Source: Oceanipulchritudo coccoides (GTDB lineage: Bacteria; Verrucomicrobiota; Verrucomicrobiia; Opitutales; Oceanipulchritudinaceae). Taken from it: 64,000 nucleotides of DNA. The stretch's first letter is position 1. The number at the start of each line of letters is the position of its first letter. Positions 28,803 through 38,675 of the stretch are shown here, piece by piece. The notes under the pieces are model-generated. The model worked only from the letters and a program-made list of their open reading frames with translations. It made no database searches and was not told the origin of the DNA. The stretch is taken from positions 548,990 to 612,989 of the forward strand of contig NZ_JAAGNX010000002.1 in the NCBI RefSeq assembly GCF_010500615.1, read 5' to 3'. A program made the position numbers and the translations under genes.

Positions 28803-29447
28803 TCAGTTTTGGCGGATGTCGCGCGAGGGAATTTGCAATTCCGGCAATTGCTTCCAAAAGCATGATTTATCAGTGTCACCAGACCATTCCCAGAATGCTG
28901 CATTGAGGAGGCAAAGCAGCGGAGAGGCATCGATGGGTTGGACGGATGAGTTCAGAGGAACGAGCTTAAGCCCCAATTCCCGATACATGCCCATTTTCAG
29001 AAGTGACTGGGCTTCAAGGAGCGCTGCCTCCAGCTGGAATCCAGGATCCGGGGCTGTTTGCCTCACTCGCCCTGACCAGAGGTAAACCCCCGTCCAGTCA
29101 CCGGTACCTCCCAAGTGTCGGATCCATTCGAGCAGGATTGAAATTGTCTTCATCCCCAAATGCGGGAGCAGGGGTGCGAGGGTTTCCAAACGCTTGGACA
29201 GGTTGGGGCCGTAGGGCTTCCGGATTTCAATCGATGCGGATTCAAGGATGTCTACCGGGATTCCAAGAGAGTCTGTTTCTTCCCTTTTTTCAGATGACAG
29301 ATACAGCACTCCGGAACGCAGGCTGGTGAAGTTTCCCGCAAATTGCACCCCGTTGACAGTTTGCCCACGGATTTCCATTCCACTCAGGACGGGTTGGACG
29401 AGGATCAATAATGAAACCAGGAGTTTTGGAGTGGGATCAAACTTCAT
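28803..29447 (-). CDS. Secreted protein of unknown function in an ExbB/TPR cluster
   Basis: A 214-residue protein with a signal peptide (LLVSLLILVQPVLSGM). I do not recognise a family. The first half (ESASIEIRKPYGPNLSKRLETL) may be a small beta-rich domain, the second half is helical and may be TPR-like (EAALLEAQSLLKMGMYRELG). The ATG at 29447 overlaps the end of the large TPR gene by 11 bp, and the ExbB-like gene follows after 14 bp, so the three form one transcription unit and probably one envelope complex. Confidence 0.7.
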   Translation of the reverse strand: MKFDPTPKLLVSLLILVQPVLSGMEIRGQTVNGVQFAGNFTSLRSGVLYLSSEKREETDSLGIPVDILESASIEIRKPYGPNLSKRLETLAPLLPHLGMKTISILLEWIRHLGGTGDWTGVYLWSGRVRQTAPDPGFQLEAALLEAQSLLKMGMYRELGLKLVPLNSSVQPIDASPLLCLLNAAFWEWSGDTDKSCFWKQLPELQIPSRDIRQN

Positions 29448-32196
29448 TGAGTTGCAGTCTCTCCAATTGTTGAGGTTGAAGGCTTTGGCATAGTTTTGAT
29501 TCAATTTTTCGCCGCTCATCGCCTTCGGGAAGGAGAGCCAGATGCCGCCCAAGAAGGTTGATGGTACAGTCTGCTTTGTCATGAATATCTGGATACAGGG
29601 TCAATATTCGCAGGCAGTTGAGGAATCCCCTGCTGGTGTTGCCCGCATGAAAATCCCCCTCCGCCCGGATGAAAAGTGCTTCAGCAGTTGATACCGGGGA
29701 AAGTCCCGGCTTGTTGAGGACCGTGTCAATCACCGCCAAGGCCTGATCAACCTGCCTGTCCTCAAGAGACCACCGGGAAAAGAGCAGGGCTGCTTCAATA
29801 AAGATCTTCGCATCTGGCCAAAGCCTGACAATGGAACCGGCAAGACTGAGGGCCTTGGCGGTTTGCCCGGCCCGTCGTTTGCGAAGTGCTGAGCAGAGAA
29901 TTGCCTGCGGTTGATGAGGGGACTCGGGATAGTTGGAGAGGAACATCTCAAGGCGCTCCTCTGCTTCAGGAAAGTCGTACTTATGCGCGATTTGGGAAAG
30001 GATGAAGTCAGCGTTTTCGCCCAGTCTGAGTTTCCCGGCAGCTTGAAGCACCTCGATCCTTCGGGTATCGGCCGAATCCAACCGGCCTTCCTCCTCAAGC
30101 CGCTGGGCCAGATAGAGTTGGAAGGCTGCATAGCCGGACCAGTTATCATGGGATCTGAAGTCGTGCACCATCGACTCAATCCATTGTGTTGGCATATCCG
30201 GACTGGAGGGAATGCCTTGTCGGTATTGATCCCAGAGCTGGGAGATGAGATCAAGACAGGGACCGACAGGAATGGAACGGGTGCGAGCCTCAAGGCTCTC
30301 CCGAAGCGATTGGAGCAGGCTTTCGGGAAGGGCGGGGGTCCTTGTTTTTTCCTGATAGATTCCGCAGTCGATAAGCGGGGTTTCCGAGATTTTCGATTCC
30401 GCAAGCAAGTCTGATTCAATCCACTCAAGGGCATGCTTGCGCAGCAAGTCGATGTCACCGGTATCCCTATAGAGCAGTGAAAGTTGTTCCTTGGCAAAAT
30501 TCGCCTCGGAACCCGACCCTGAAGCAACGGCCTTGTAAGTGCTTGTAGCAAGGGTGAGGTTGCCGGATCGCTGGAAAAACATGCCCGCCAAATTTTCCAC
30601 CATGAGGTGGTTCATCCCGTCTTTCCATTGGCTTCGATATTCCATCAGGGCATTTGTGAACGCTTCGGGACTCATTCGCTTGAGGAACAATTTCAGCAAG
30701 CTGGTCAACGCAAACTCACGAAGGTTGGCCGGTGCGTGCTCATTGGCCTTCACGGATTTGTAAAGCCCGGTTGCTTTATCCCATTGGCTGAGGGCCTCCT
30801 GACAGCGGCCCTGATGAAATGTCACAAATGCCCGCCACGCGGGAGGACATCCATCCGCTATTGTGGAATAGGTTCTCAATGCGCCACCTGGATTACCAGA
30901 CTGCAGGAGCCAGTCTGCGTAGAGCATTTTCCAGGAGTATCCGGATGCATGAGTGGGAAATGCCATGAAAAGTTGTTCCATCTGGCTGATTGCCCGGGCC
31001 CATTCCTTGCGCGAGGCAGCCGTGCGGGCGTTGAGGAACAAAATTTCCGGCAGGGCTGGATCGTCTGGATAATTCTCCCTGAAGCGGTTGGCAAAGGCTT
31101 CCGCCTGTTTCCAGTCCTTCAAGGCGATACTGGACTCAATAATGGCTTTAAAGCTGGCTGCCCTGAGCATCCGGGTGGAGATTTCGGGGCTTTCAAGGAT
31201 GGCCCTGCCCAGAGTGCTTGCCAGCGCGGGTTGATTTGCTTCCAGCAGGACCCTCAACCGGAGTGCATAGAGCGATGCCATGAGGGTCAGGTCCTCCGCC
31301 TGCTGGTCAAGCGACCATCGGAGGCGGTCAAGCTGGGTTTCCCAATGCTTGTTCCAGATATTCTGCCGAATGGCCGCCGGCTTCAAGGCCGCCGATTTTG
31401 TCCTGAACTTCCGCCCAAAGTCATCCAGTCGGCTGACCATCCTTTCCGGGGAATCAAACCATGAGGAAGCTTTTAGCGCTTTCGCCGGTTGTGATGTCGC
31501 CATCAGTTTCTGCGCGAGCGTTGGAGCGGCAAGAGCCTTCCAGAATCCAACAAGTTGGTTTTCCTCGAGGCCGGGCCCAGAGAGAAGGTCCATCGCCGAC
31601 TCGTCCGATCCTCGAGACATTTCAACAAGGGCCAGCGCAGCTTCCGCGAGTGATTGGCCTGATTTGGAGAGGCCCACAGTATTGATCACGGCCCTTAATT
31701 GGCGAATGGCTAACGGATAATCCTCGGCGCGAATGGCTTCATCAGCCCATCCCCAGCGGATCAGGGCGCACTCAGGCAAGTCCTGATGCTCTTGCAGAAA
31801 CTTGTCCCGGTGGCGGGAAACCTGTGAAGAAAGGCCCAATGACTGATAGATCCCCACTAGCTGGAAGCGCAGGAAAGCGCGGTATGCCTTGTTTTGAGGA
31901 TTTTCTGAAAACCAGCGCTCCAGCAACGTGGCAGCCTCCTCCAAAGAGCCTGACTGGAGGGCAGCCAGTCCCCAGAGGCGGATCCACCCCTCGTGGAATT
32001 CAGGATCCTTCACCTCTGGCTCCTCTCCATACCAGTCATTGAATTCCTGGAAATGGTGGAGGGCTTCGGCAGCCCGCCCGGCCGCGAGGTCCTTGCAGGC
32101 CAGTTGCCATTGGTCCCTGATTGGCGATATGCCCTCCGCAGTGATTCCCGGGCCAAGAGCAAGAATCAAAAGGATAATCTGTTTCCGGGCAGTCAT
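29437..32196 (-). CDS. Large periplasmic TPR-repeat protein
   Basis: A 919-residue protein with a signal peptide (ARKQIILLILALGPGITAEG) followed by helical repeats of TPR type along the whole length, for example AGRAAEALHHFQEFNDWYGE, LEEAATLLERWFSENPQNKA, WKQAEAFANRFRENYPDDPA and AEERLEMFLSNYPESPHQPQ. No enzyme motif is seen. Such proteins act as scaffolds; the linked ExbB-like gene suggests a role in an energised envelope complex. The ATG at 32196 is preferred because it places the signal peptide at the N-terminus; an upstream start at 32256 would not. Confidence 0.85.
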   Translation of the reverse strand: MTARKQIILLILALGPGITAEGISPIRDQWQLACKDLAAGRAAEALHHFQEFNDWYGEEPEVKDPEFHEGWIRLWGLAALQSGSLEEAATLLERWFSENPQNKAYRAFLRFQLVGIYQSLGLSSQVSRHRDKFLQEHQDLPECALIRWGWADEAIRAEDYPLAIRQLRAVINTVGLSKSGQSLAEAALALVEMSRGSDESAMDLLSGPGLEENQLVGFWKALAAPTLAQKLMATSQPAKALKASSWFDSPERMVSRLDDFGRKFRTKSAALKPAAIRQNIWNKHWETQLDRLRWSLDQQAEDLTLMASLYALRLRVLLEANQPALASTLGRAILESPEISTRMLRAASFKAIIESSIALKDWKQAEAFANRFRENYPDDPALPEILFLNARTAASRKEWARAISQMEQLFMAFPTHASGYSWKMLYADWLLQSGNPGGALRTYSTIADGCPPAWRAFVTFHQGRCQEALSQWDKATGLYKSVKANEHAPANLREFALTSLLKLFLKRMSPEAFTNALMEYRSQWKDGMNHLMVENLAGMFFQRSGNLTLATSTYKAVASGSGSEANFAKEQLSLLYRDTGDIDLLRKHALEWIESDLLAESKISETPLIDCGIYQEKTRTPALPESLLQSLRESLEARTRSIPVGPCLDLISQLWDQYRQGIPSSPDMPTQWIESMVHDFRSHDNWSGYAAFQLYLAQRLEEEGRLDSADTRRIEVLQAAGKLRLGENADFILSQIAHKYDFPEAEERLEMFLSNYPESPHQPQAILCSALRKRRAGQTAKALSLAGSIVRLWPDAKIFIEAALLFSRWSLEDRQVDQALAVIDTVLNKPGLSPVSTAEALFIRAEGDFHAGNTSRGFLNCLRILTLYPDIHDKADCTINLLGRHLALLPEGDERRKIESKLCQSLQPQQLERLQLNEV

Positions 32197-32463
32197 GATC
32201 AGATTTACCCAGTTTTTTGGGGCCGATATGCCCCTACAACTCCCGAAAACAGCCAAAATTAGCTGGCCAAGCTGCCGGAATTAGCGTATCAGAATTATGT
32301 GGTTCTAGGGTCTTTTTGGGGTCAGATTTTTTATTTGATTGCAGTTTATCAGTATATTTGTGTACTCAGCCCGATAAATAAGGTGGGAAGTCGTGTCTTT
32401 TGGAGCAGGTTTTCTCCTTAGGTATTTTTTTTAATCATCCATCATCCAAAGAACTAACGAGTT

Positions 32464-34038
32464 ATGAAATCTAAACTATTAAAACTACTGGCAGCCGCTT
32501 CATTGGCCTCCGCCGTGGTTCTGACGGGTTGCGCAACCCAGCAGAGCTCCAAGTCTACAAAGCCTGCCGAACCAGCTCCGGCCAAAAAGACCGTTGCCAA
32601 ATCGGGATATGGCCCAGCTTACACAACTTTTGACCGGAATGGAGTCAACTACACCAAGGGTGCGGTTGCTTATCCTACGGGAATCCTTTCCTCGAGCTCA
32701 TTGCTTCTGGAAAAGGTTGTTCCTTCGGAAGTCATGGTTGGGGCTCCTTATCAAGTGTCCTACACTTTGCGTAACCTTTCCGACGTGACCCTCAAGGATG
32801 TTGTCCTGACCGATGTTGTCGGCAGCAACTTCCGCCTCAGCGATGCAGCCCCTGCGGCTGACGCAGTCGATGGCGATACCGCCACTTGGATGCTCGGGGA
32901 AATTGCTCCCGGTGGAACACGTAACGTGATCCTCAAGGCGAGCTCTCCTGAAGAAGGCTATGCGACAACTTGCTCAGCCGTCACCTTCGTTCCGAGTTAC
33001 TGCGAGACCATCAAGGTCGTTCGTGCTGACCTCGAACTGGTTCTTGATCTCGTTCCGGCCGTCACAGTTTGTGATCCAATCCCGGCTCGCATCACTGTCC
33101 GTAATTCGGGCAGCAGCCGCCTGACCAATGTTGTTGTGACAGACGCGCTCCCAAGCGGTCTTGCCACCGCTGACGGCCAGACCCGCATCAGCTTGAACGC
33201 CGGCGATCTCAATCCAGGTGAATCAAAAGCATTTGATCTGGATCTCAAGGCATCCAGCACGGGCCGCTATGAAGCCAGCCCTGTTGCCAACTCGGCTCAA
33301 GGCATCTCCGCTGAGGACATGGGCTCTGTTGTTGTCAGCGCTCCAAGCCTTATGGTTTCCTGCGAAGCACCGAGCGAACGCTTTATCGGTCGCCCGATTT
33401 CCGTATGCTACCAGGTTAAGAATACAGGTAATGCAACTTCCTCCAATACCGTGCTGACCGTTCCGGTACCTGCAGGAGCAACCTTCCAAGGTGCTACTGG
33501 CGGTGGAAACCTCTCGGGCAATGCCGTTGTCTGGAACCTCGGTTCAATCGCGGCTGAAGGTGTCACGGAAGTTTGTGCCACATTCACTGGCAAGCAGGCT
33601 GGCATGGTATCCTTCTCTGGATCCGTACAAGGAAATTGCGCACCAGTTGCTTCCACGGTCTGCAGAACGGAAGTCACCGGTATTCCGGCTATCCTTCTTG
33701 AGGTTATCGACCTTGAAGACCCGATCGAAGTTGGATCCAACCAGACTTACCAGATTGTCGTTACCAATCAGGGCTCGGCCCCGGCCACTAACGTCCGCGT
33801 GACAGCCCAGCTTGAAGACGAACAATCCTATGTCACTTCAAGTGGTACAACCAGTGCTCGCGCTTCTGGCCAGACCATCGTGATGAATGCGGTGCCTTCA
33901 ATTGCACCGGGCGCCAACGCCACCTGGCAGGTTGTCGTCAAGGCCCTTTCCGAAGGGGACATTCGTTTCTCGGTCCAACTGGAAAGCGATCAGATGGGTC
34001 GTCCGGTTCGTGAAACTGAAGCGACCAATCAGTACTAA
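32464..34038 (+). CDS. OmcB-like cysteine-containing outer-membrane lipoprotein with DUF11-type repeats
   Basis: A 524-residue lipoprotein: lipobox LTGC with Cys23, a Lys/Pro/Ala-rich spacer, then about four immunoglobulin-like repeats of DUF11 type (LEKVVPSEVMVGAPYQVSYT; PIPARITVRNSGSSRLTNVV; GRPISVCYQVKNTGNATSSN; DPIEVGSNQTYQIVVTNQGS). Eight further cysteines, an even number, lie between about residues 160 and 405. Repeat order, cysteine placement and the C-terminus (VRETEATNQY) recall chlamydial OmcB, the disulfide-linked envelope protein of Chlamydiae. Codon use is smoother than in neighbours and a strong terminator follows, as expected for an abundant structural protein. No OmcA-like partner is adjacent. 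Confidence 0.85.
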   Translation: MKSKLLKLLAAASLASAVVLTGCATQQSSKSTKPAEPAPAKKTVAKSGYGPAYTTFDRNGVNYTKGAVAYPTGILSSSSLLLEKVVPSEVMVGAPYQVSYTLRNLSDVTLKDVVLTDVVGSNFRLSDAAPAADAVDGDTATWMLGEIAPGGTRNVILKASSPEEGYATTCSAVTFVPSYCETIKVVRADLELVLDLVPAVTVCDPIPARITVRNSGSSRLTNVVVTDALPSGLATADGQTRISLNAGDLNPGESKAFDLDLKASSTGRYEASPVANSAQGISAEDMGSVVVSAPSLMVSCEAPSERFIGRPISVCYQVKNTGNATSSNTVLTVPVPAGATFQGATGGGNLSGNAVVWNLGSIAAEGVTEVCATFTGKQAGMVSFSGSVQGNCAPVASTVCRTEVTGIPAILLEVIDLEDPIEVGSNQTYQIVVTNQGSAPATNVRVTAQLEDEQSYVTSSGTTSARASGQTIVMNAVPSIAPGANATWQVVVKALSEGDIRFSVQLESDQMGRPVRETEATNQY

Positions 34039-34059
34039 TCGAGTCTGATTATTGATTTC

Positions 34060-34098
34060 AGCCCCGGTTCTGCTTTTGCGGAGCCGGGGCTTTTTTTT
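34060..34098 (+). terminator. Rho-independent terminator after the OmcB-like gene
   Basis: Stem AGCCCCGG / CCGGGGCT with a loop of about 16 bases and a run of eight T, starting 22 bp after the stop codon. The same stem with the same preceding ATTTC occurs after rpsA. Confidence 0.9.
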
Positions 34099-34126
34099 AT
34101 CCAAATTTCCGTTCCGAAAAACGGCC

Positions 34127-34948
34127 CTATTTCTTCTGGATAGCCGGGCAGAAGCAGGTGGTGCGCCCGCCAATCGTCTCATGCACGAGCGGCTTGCCGG
34201 AGGCCGGACAGGTCCCCCCGCGCTTCCACCGATGGTTAAAGAGCCACTGGTCTGGAGGATCACCCCAATCTGACCCTATGACACGAAGGGCATCTTCACA
34301 GACCTGTTTAATTTCCTCAAAGAGCCGTCGCTTCTTGTATGGGGACAGGTGATTTGCAGTGCTGGCCGGATGAATCCGTGCCCGCCAGAGAATTTCATCG
34401 GCCATCCAGTTGCCAATGCCGGGGAAACCCGATTGATCCAAAAGAAGTGCCTTCAGGGGTCTTCGCGGATGGCGGACGAGAATGGAACGGTAGCGAGTCT
34501 GGTCAAATGCGGCTTCCTGAGGCTGCGGAGGCAGCTGGCTCCACCACTCTGGAAGGGATTTCTCTCCCTTCCCGGGGCCTGTCTGTCCCTCGTGGAGGAG
34601 GACTTTTCCAAACATGCGGTAATCGGAAAAGACAAGGGCGACGGACTCCATGACAAGGACGAGGTGCTCGTGTCGATCGGGGACAATCGCAGTTTGTGCA
34701 GTCAGGAGGCGGCCAGCCATGCCGAGATGGATTCCAAGAAAGACAGAATCGGAAAACATGAAGCAGAGTTGCTTCCCATGGGACTGGGAGCCCTTGAATG
34801 TGGTCCCGATGAGCACCTTTTTGAGCTTTGCCGGGTCGAGGTCACGAAAGACGCGGGCCTTCGGGTGGAGATGTACTTTCCTGACCGATTCGTCCAAACC
34901 GGGGTTCCATCGCTTGCGGTAATATTCAACTTCGGCCAGTTCAGGCAT
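34127..34948 (-). CDS. Fpg/Nei-family DNA glycosylase with incomplete zinc finger
   Basis: A base-excision glycosylase for oxidised bases. The 273-residue protein begins MPELAEVEYYRKRW, so the catalytic Pro2 and Glu3 are present, and has LGIHLGMAGRLL, the helix-two-turn-helix segment QSGFPGIGNWMADEILWRA and the lesion-loop region. The C-terminal finger, normally C-x2-C ... C-x2-C, reads GGTCPASGKPL ... RTTCFCPAIQ, so the second and fourth cysteines are replaced by Ser and Ile. It may be a zinc-free finger, as known in some Fpg/Nei relatives. It is convergent with the OmcB-like gene. Confidence 0.92.
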   Translation of the reverse strand: MPELAEVEYYRKRWNPGLDESVRKVHLHPKARVFRDLDPAKLKKVLIGTTFKGSQSHGKQLCFMFSDSVFLGIHLGMAGRLLTAQTAIVPDRHEHLVLVMESVALVFSDYRMFGKVLLHEGQTGPGKGEKSLPEWWSQLPPQPQEAAFDQTRYRSILVRHPRRPLKALLLDQSGFPGIGNWMADEILWRARIHPASTANHLSPYKKRRLFEEIKQVCEDALRVIGSDWGDPPDQWLFNHRWKRGGTCPASGKPLVHETIGGRTTCFCPAIQKK

Positions 34949-34954
34949 TGTCCC

Positions 34955-36778
34955 TTAGAAGGACCACAAGTGGGGAACAAGCGCAACCGTCCCAAGGAAA
35001 TAGCAGATATTGAGCGGTAGCCCAATTTTCAGGAAGTCGGCAAAGCGGTATCCCCCGACTGAATAGACATAGGTATTGGTCTGGTATCCGATGGGTGTGG
35101 AAAAGCTGGCCGAGCTGGCGACACAGGCCGCGATGACGAAGGGCCTCGGGTCGACCCCGAGGGCAATTCCGAGGTTAAGGGCGATCGGAACCATCAAGAC
35201 AATTGTGGCATTATTCGAGAGGACCTCAGTCAGAATGGAAGTCGTCAGGTAAAGGCAGGCAAGGATCAGGAGAAGATGCATTCCGTCGGAGAGCCCGAAG
35301 TGCGGAATATTGGCAATCGCACTGGCAATGTGACCTGACGCGCCGGAAGTCTGCATGCCGGTTCCAAGGGCAAGCATTCCATAAATCAGGATGAGGATTC
35401 CCCAGTCGACAGCCGCATAGGCTTCCTTGGGGCGAAGAACCCCGGAGGCAAGGACAACGGCGGTTCCCAGAATGGCGGCAGCCGTAATCGGCATGATGTT
35501 GAAGGAGACAAGGCCGACCACGCTGATCATGGTCAGGAGCACGATTGGGGCTTTTTTGCTGAAGTCCTTGGAGGGCGTGTGAGGCATGTCTAGGAGAAGG
35601 ATATCATCTCCCCGGCGGATTTGCTCTCGAGCGGAATCGGTGCCCATCATGAGAATGGTATCGCCCTCCTCAAGGGGGAGGGAATCGATCCGGTCGCGCA
35701 TGTTGATTCCCCGGCGATGGATCGCGAGGATGATCATACGGAAGCGTTGGCGGAAATTCAGCTCGGAGATGGTGCGGCCAACAATTGTGGAACGTGGGCC
35801 GATCACCCCTTCCACGATAGAGCCTTCATGCGCGGAAATGGTCTCCAGTCCCTCCCGCTCCTCCGCAGCCAACTTAAGCCCCGCGACGGAACGGGCCTGG
35901 ACAAATCCGCTGGGCCGGCAGGCCAGAACGAGCCGATCACCGGCCTGGAGCTCAGCCATGAAGATGTTCCCGCTGACCGCGACCCCGTTCCGGATGATTT
36001 CCAGAAGGCGCAACCCTTTGGCTTTTTGTAAGTCACTGCCCTTGAAAGTATTACCAATTAGCGGGCTGTTGACGCGGACAAACGCCTCAGTGAAGTACTC
36101 CTTCCTTTCCTCATCGCTGAGAATCGAGGTCAGGGATTCACGAACTGGTAGGCGCTGCTTGGCAAACAGGAGAAGATAGAGCGTGCCGATGGCCATCAGG
36201 GGGACGCCGACCCTAGAGAGCTCAAACATGGATAGAGGCGGGAAATCCGCTTTTTGGAGGAGTCCACTGGCCAGGATATTGGTACTGGTTCCGACAAGGG
36301 TACAAACTCCCCCGAAGATGGAGGCATAACTCAGGGGAATGAGCAGCTTGGAGGCAGGGGTCTTGATCTTCTTGGAGAGAGTCAGAATGACCGGAAGGAA
36401 GATCACGACAACTGGCGTGTTGTTGATGAACGCGGAAATCAGCGCCACAAGTAGGATCATGCAGAGAAGCAGCCCGTGGTACCCGAGTTTCGTTAGATGC
36501 TCGAGAAAACGGGCCAGCTCGTCGATCAAGCCGCAGCGTTCAAGCGCGGCGCTCAGTATGAAAAGGGCGGCAATAGCCAGTGGGGCGGGATTGGAAAAGA
36601 CTGAAAGGAGCTGTTCAAGGCTGGGAAGGGTCCTGTTGAAGGGAAGGAAGGAAGCAACTATCAGTGCGCCAAAGACCAGAATTGCCGTCAGGTCGGTGGG
36701 AATCCGTTCCCAGACAAAACTGGCAAGCGCGGCGGCGAGCAACAGGCAGATAAAAATGATTTCCCAAGAGACCAGCAT
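34955..36778 (-). CDS. SLC13/DASS-type anion transporter with TrkA-C domains
   Basis: A 607-residue inner-membrane carrier. N-terminal membrane half with AFINNTPVVVIFLPVI and SYASIFGGVCTLVGTSTN (the SNT-type substrate/sodium motif), a soluble centre with two TrkA-C-like domains (about residues 205-385; VNSPLIGNTFKGSDLQKAKG and RSTIVGRTISELNFRQRFRM), then a second membrane half with LTEVLSNNATIVLMVPIAL and SASFSTPIGYQTNTYVYSVG. This is the layout of sulfate, phosphate or dicarboxylate carriers; the substrate cannot be told. The ATG at 36778 follows GAGAAG; the gene precedes the Fpg-like gene by 6 bp on the same strand. Confidence 0.92.
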   Translation of the reverse strand: MLVSWEIIFICLLLAAALASFVWERIPTDLTAILVFGALIVASFLPFNRTLPSLEQLLSVFSNPAPLAIAALFILSAALERCGLIDELARFLEHLTKLGYHGLLLCMILLVALISAFINNTPVVVIFLPVILTLSKKIKTPASKLLIPLSYASIFGGVCTLVGTSTNILASGLLQKADFPPLSMFELSRVGVPLMAIGTLYLLLFAKQRLPVRESLTSILSDEERKEYFTEAFVRVNSPLIGNTFKGSDLQKAKGLRLLEIIRNGVAVSGNIFMAELQAGDRLVLACRPSGFVQARSVAGLKLAAEEREGLETISAHEGSIVEGVIGPRSTIVGRTISELNFRQRFRMIILAIHRRGINMRDRIDSLPLEEGDTILMMGTDSAREQIRRGDDILLLDMPHTPSKDFSKKAPIVLLTMISVVGLVSFNIMPITAAAILGTAVVLASGVLRPKEAYAAVDWGILILIYGMLALGTGMQTSGASGHIASAIANIPHFGLSDGMHLLLILACLYLTTSILTEVLSNNATIVLMVPIALNLGIALGVDPRPFVIAACVASSASFSTPIGYQTNTYVYSVGGYRFADFLKIGLPLNICYFLGTVALVPHLWSF

Positions 36779-36853
36779 CTTCTCAACAGGGTATTGAAAT
36801 TTGCCACAGAGCAAAGGAAAAATGCTTTCCTGGGCATTTGCTGGGCATTGTGT

Positions 36854-36882
36854 TTGACAGCCTAAATGGCGACCAATGGTAT
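36854..36882 (+). promoter_or_regulatory. Promoter for the beta-barrel protein gene
   Basis: A perfect -35 box TTGACA (36854-36859), a 17-bp spacer and a weak -10 box TGGTAT (36877-36882). It would start transcription near 36889, which argues that the ATG at 36866 is not the start codon and supports the GTG at 36914. Confidence 0.4.
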
Positions 36883-36913
36883 GCCTTCGACCTCAATTTT
36901 AATCAGGAATTCC

Positions 36914-38104
36914 GTGAATAACCGAAAAATAAAGATTGGATGGCTGTTGCTGACCGGCGGGCTACTCGGATTGGGTGCCCACATCTCGGCACAGTCCCCC
37001 GGCTATATCCCACCCCCGCCTCCAACCAAGAACGTCAAATTCGAGTTGCGGGTAAAATATCTGGTTGCCCCGGATATCGCCTTCAAGGGCCTTGGCTCAG
37101 TTCCTTCGGAATACGAACTTGAGGGCTCCAACAATATCCTGCTCGGGACCGAGCGGTTCATTGACTATGACGATGGGTTCCTGCGTCAGGATTATATTTC
37201 GACAACCCTTGTGGCGGGTGGACTCGACGGCTCCGAGAGCGTTCCGTCAACCAATACGGATGCCACTTCGAATTTTAGCTACTCTGACCCCAATCAGGTG
37301 GTTCCAAACGATCCCACTGCCCTCCTTTTTCATCGTTACTCCTCGACCGGCGATCCGGACGTGGAGTTTGCGGGGGCGAGTGATGGGGCCTTCGGATGGG
37401 AACTCAATTACACGAAGTACATCAACCGGAAGCGAAACCTCGGCATACAAGTCGGTTTTAGCTTCAATGGCTTTGATTCCGGGTTCAACAAGAGCATTGA
37501 TGCCGATCTCTACATCCAGGAGTTCAGGCATAACATGGCCAATGGGGCCAATGTGCCGGACTTGCCCGATCCGGTTGAAAATGATGACGGTACTTTCACT
37601 CAAAATCCCTACACGGGTGATATCGAGCGCGAGGATGTTGCCTCCGGCAACTTGCTTGAGTGGATTGCCAGTGAAGAGACTGAAGAGCTTATTGCTGACG
37701 GTGCGGTTGTCGACTCGAAGGCGGACCTTCGCTCAAGTGTCTATAATTTCCGGGCTGGTCCAACATACAACTTGTCACTTGGACAATCATTTGCCTTCAG
37801 CGTCGGTCTTGGCGTGAGCGCAATCTACTATTCCGGTGAATTCTCCGCTTATGAGATTCTCCAAAACCCCGCCGAGGGGATAAATCCGAGCCGTGGACTG
37901 ACCACAACCGACGACAGCGAATGGCAGGTTGGCGGTTATGTCGATGCCAGCGCCTATTTTAACGTCTCCGAAAGGGTCAGCTTGTTCAGTGGTCTGCAGG
38001 TGCAGAGTGGAAGCTCATACACACAGCAAAACGAAGAACGGGAAGTAAGTGTGGATTTTAGCTCACAGGTCTATGTCCATGCCGGTCTCGGTATTCGTTT
38101 CTAA
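36914..38104 (+). CDS. Putative outer-membrane beta-barrel protein, function unknown
   Basis: A 396-residue protein with a signal peptide ([20 protein letters not shown], cleavage near AQS-P) and a short proline run (PPPPP). The body alternates Tyr/Phe/Gly-rich strands ([40 protein letters not shown]) and ends [10 protein letters not shown], with the terminal Phe used by the BAM machinery. I do not recognise the family. The GTG at 36914 has AGGA 5 bases upstream and gives a normal signal peptide; the ATG at 36866 lies within the promoter. fabA follows after 32 bp. Confidence 0.75.
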   Translation: MNNRKIKIGWLLLTGGLLGLGAHISAQSPGYIPPPPPTKNVKFELRVKYLVAPDIAFKGLGSVPSEYELEGSNNILLGTERFIDYDDGFLRQDYISTTLVAGGLDGSESVPSTNTDATSNFSYSDPNQVVPNDPTALLFHRYSSTGDPDVEFAGASDGAFGWELNYTKYINRKRNLGIQVGFSFNGFDSGFNKSIDADLYIQEFRHNMANGANVPDLPDPVENDDGTFTQNPYTGDIEREDVASGNLLEWIASEETEELIADGAVVDSKADLRSSVYNFRAGPTYNLSLGQSFAFSVGLGVSAIYYSGEFSAYEILQNPAEGINPSRGLTTTDDSEWQVGGYVDASAYFNVSERVSLFSGLQVQSGSSYTQQNEEREVSVDFSSQVYVHAGLGIRF

Positions 38105-38136
38105 TCCCGTTCCCTAACATCTACCAAAGGTATCCA

Positions 38137-38655
38137 GTGATCGAACGTAAATCCAGCTACAGCTACGAGGAATTGATCCAGTGCGGGAAGGGCTCCCTTT
38201 TCGAACCGGGCCACGCCCAATTGCCCCTTCCTAACATGCTGATGATCGACCGGATCAGTTCCATCACTGAAGACGGGGGCGATCATGGCAAAGGGCAGAT
38301 TGTTGCTGAATTGGATATCAAGCCGGACCTTTGGTTTTTCCAGTGCCACTTCGAAGGGGATCCGGTCATGCCCGGATGCCTTGGGTTGGACGCACTTTGG
38401 CAGTTGGTCGGGTTTTTCATAACCTGGCGTGGTCACGCTGGTCGTGGTCGTGCCCTCGGAGTCGGGGATGTCAAATTCACGGGCCAGATCCTGCCCACTG
38501 ACAAGAAAGTGACTTACCGGCTTTCCATCAAGCGCCTCATGACGGGCAAGCTGAAGCTGGCCATCGCGGATGGCGAAGTATCGGTCGACGGGAAAACCAT
38601 CTATGTTGCCAATGGCCTGAGGGTGGGGCTCTTTACGAATGACGCTGAATTTTAA
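38137..38655 (+). CDS. fabA: 3-hydroxydecanoyl-ACP dehydratase/isomerase
   Basis: Makes trans-2- and cis-3-decenoyl-ACP, the entry to unsaturated fatty acids without oxygen. At 172 residues it has the same length as the E. coli enzyme. The catalytic histidine is in [20 protein letters not shown], with [10 protein letters not shown] earlier and [14 protein letters not shown] later. The start is GTG. It lies 20 bp before fabB, so both halves of the FabA-FabB route are together. Confidence 0.95.
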   Translation: MIERKSSYSYEELIQCGKGSLFEPGHAQLPLPNMLMIDRISSITEDGGDHGKGQIVAELDIKPDLWFFQCHFEGDPVMPGCLGLDALWQLVGFFITWRGHAGRGRALGVGDVKFTGQILPTDKKVTYRLSIKRLMTGKLKLAIADGEVSVDGKTIYVANGLRVGLFTNDAEF

Positions 38656-38675
38656 CCAATTGTAATTATCTTTCT

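Noticed and set aside
36866-36913. N-terminal extension of the beta-barrel protein from the ATG at 36866
   Set aside because: It lies within the promoter spacing after TTGACA, lacks a ribosome site and spoils the signal peptide.
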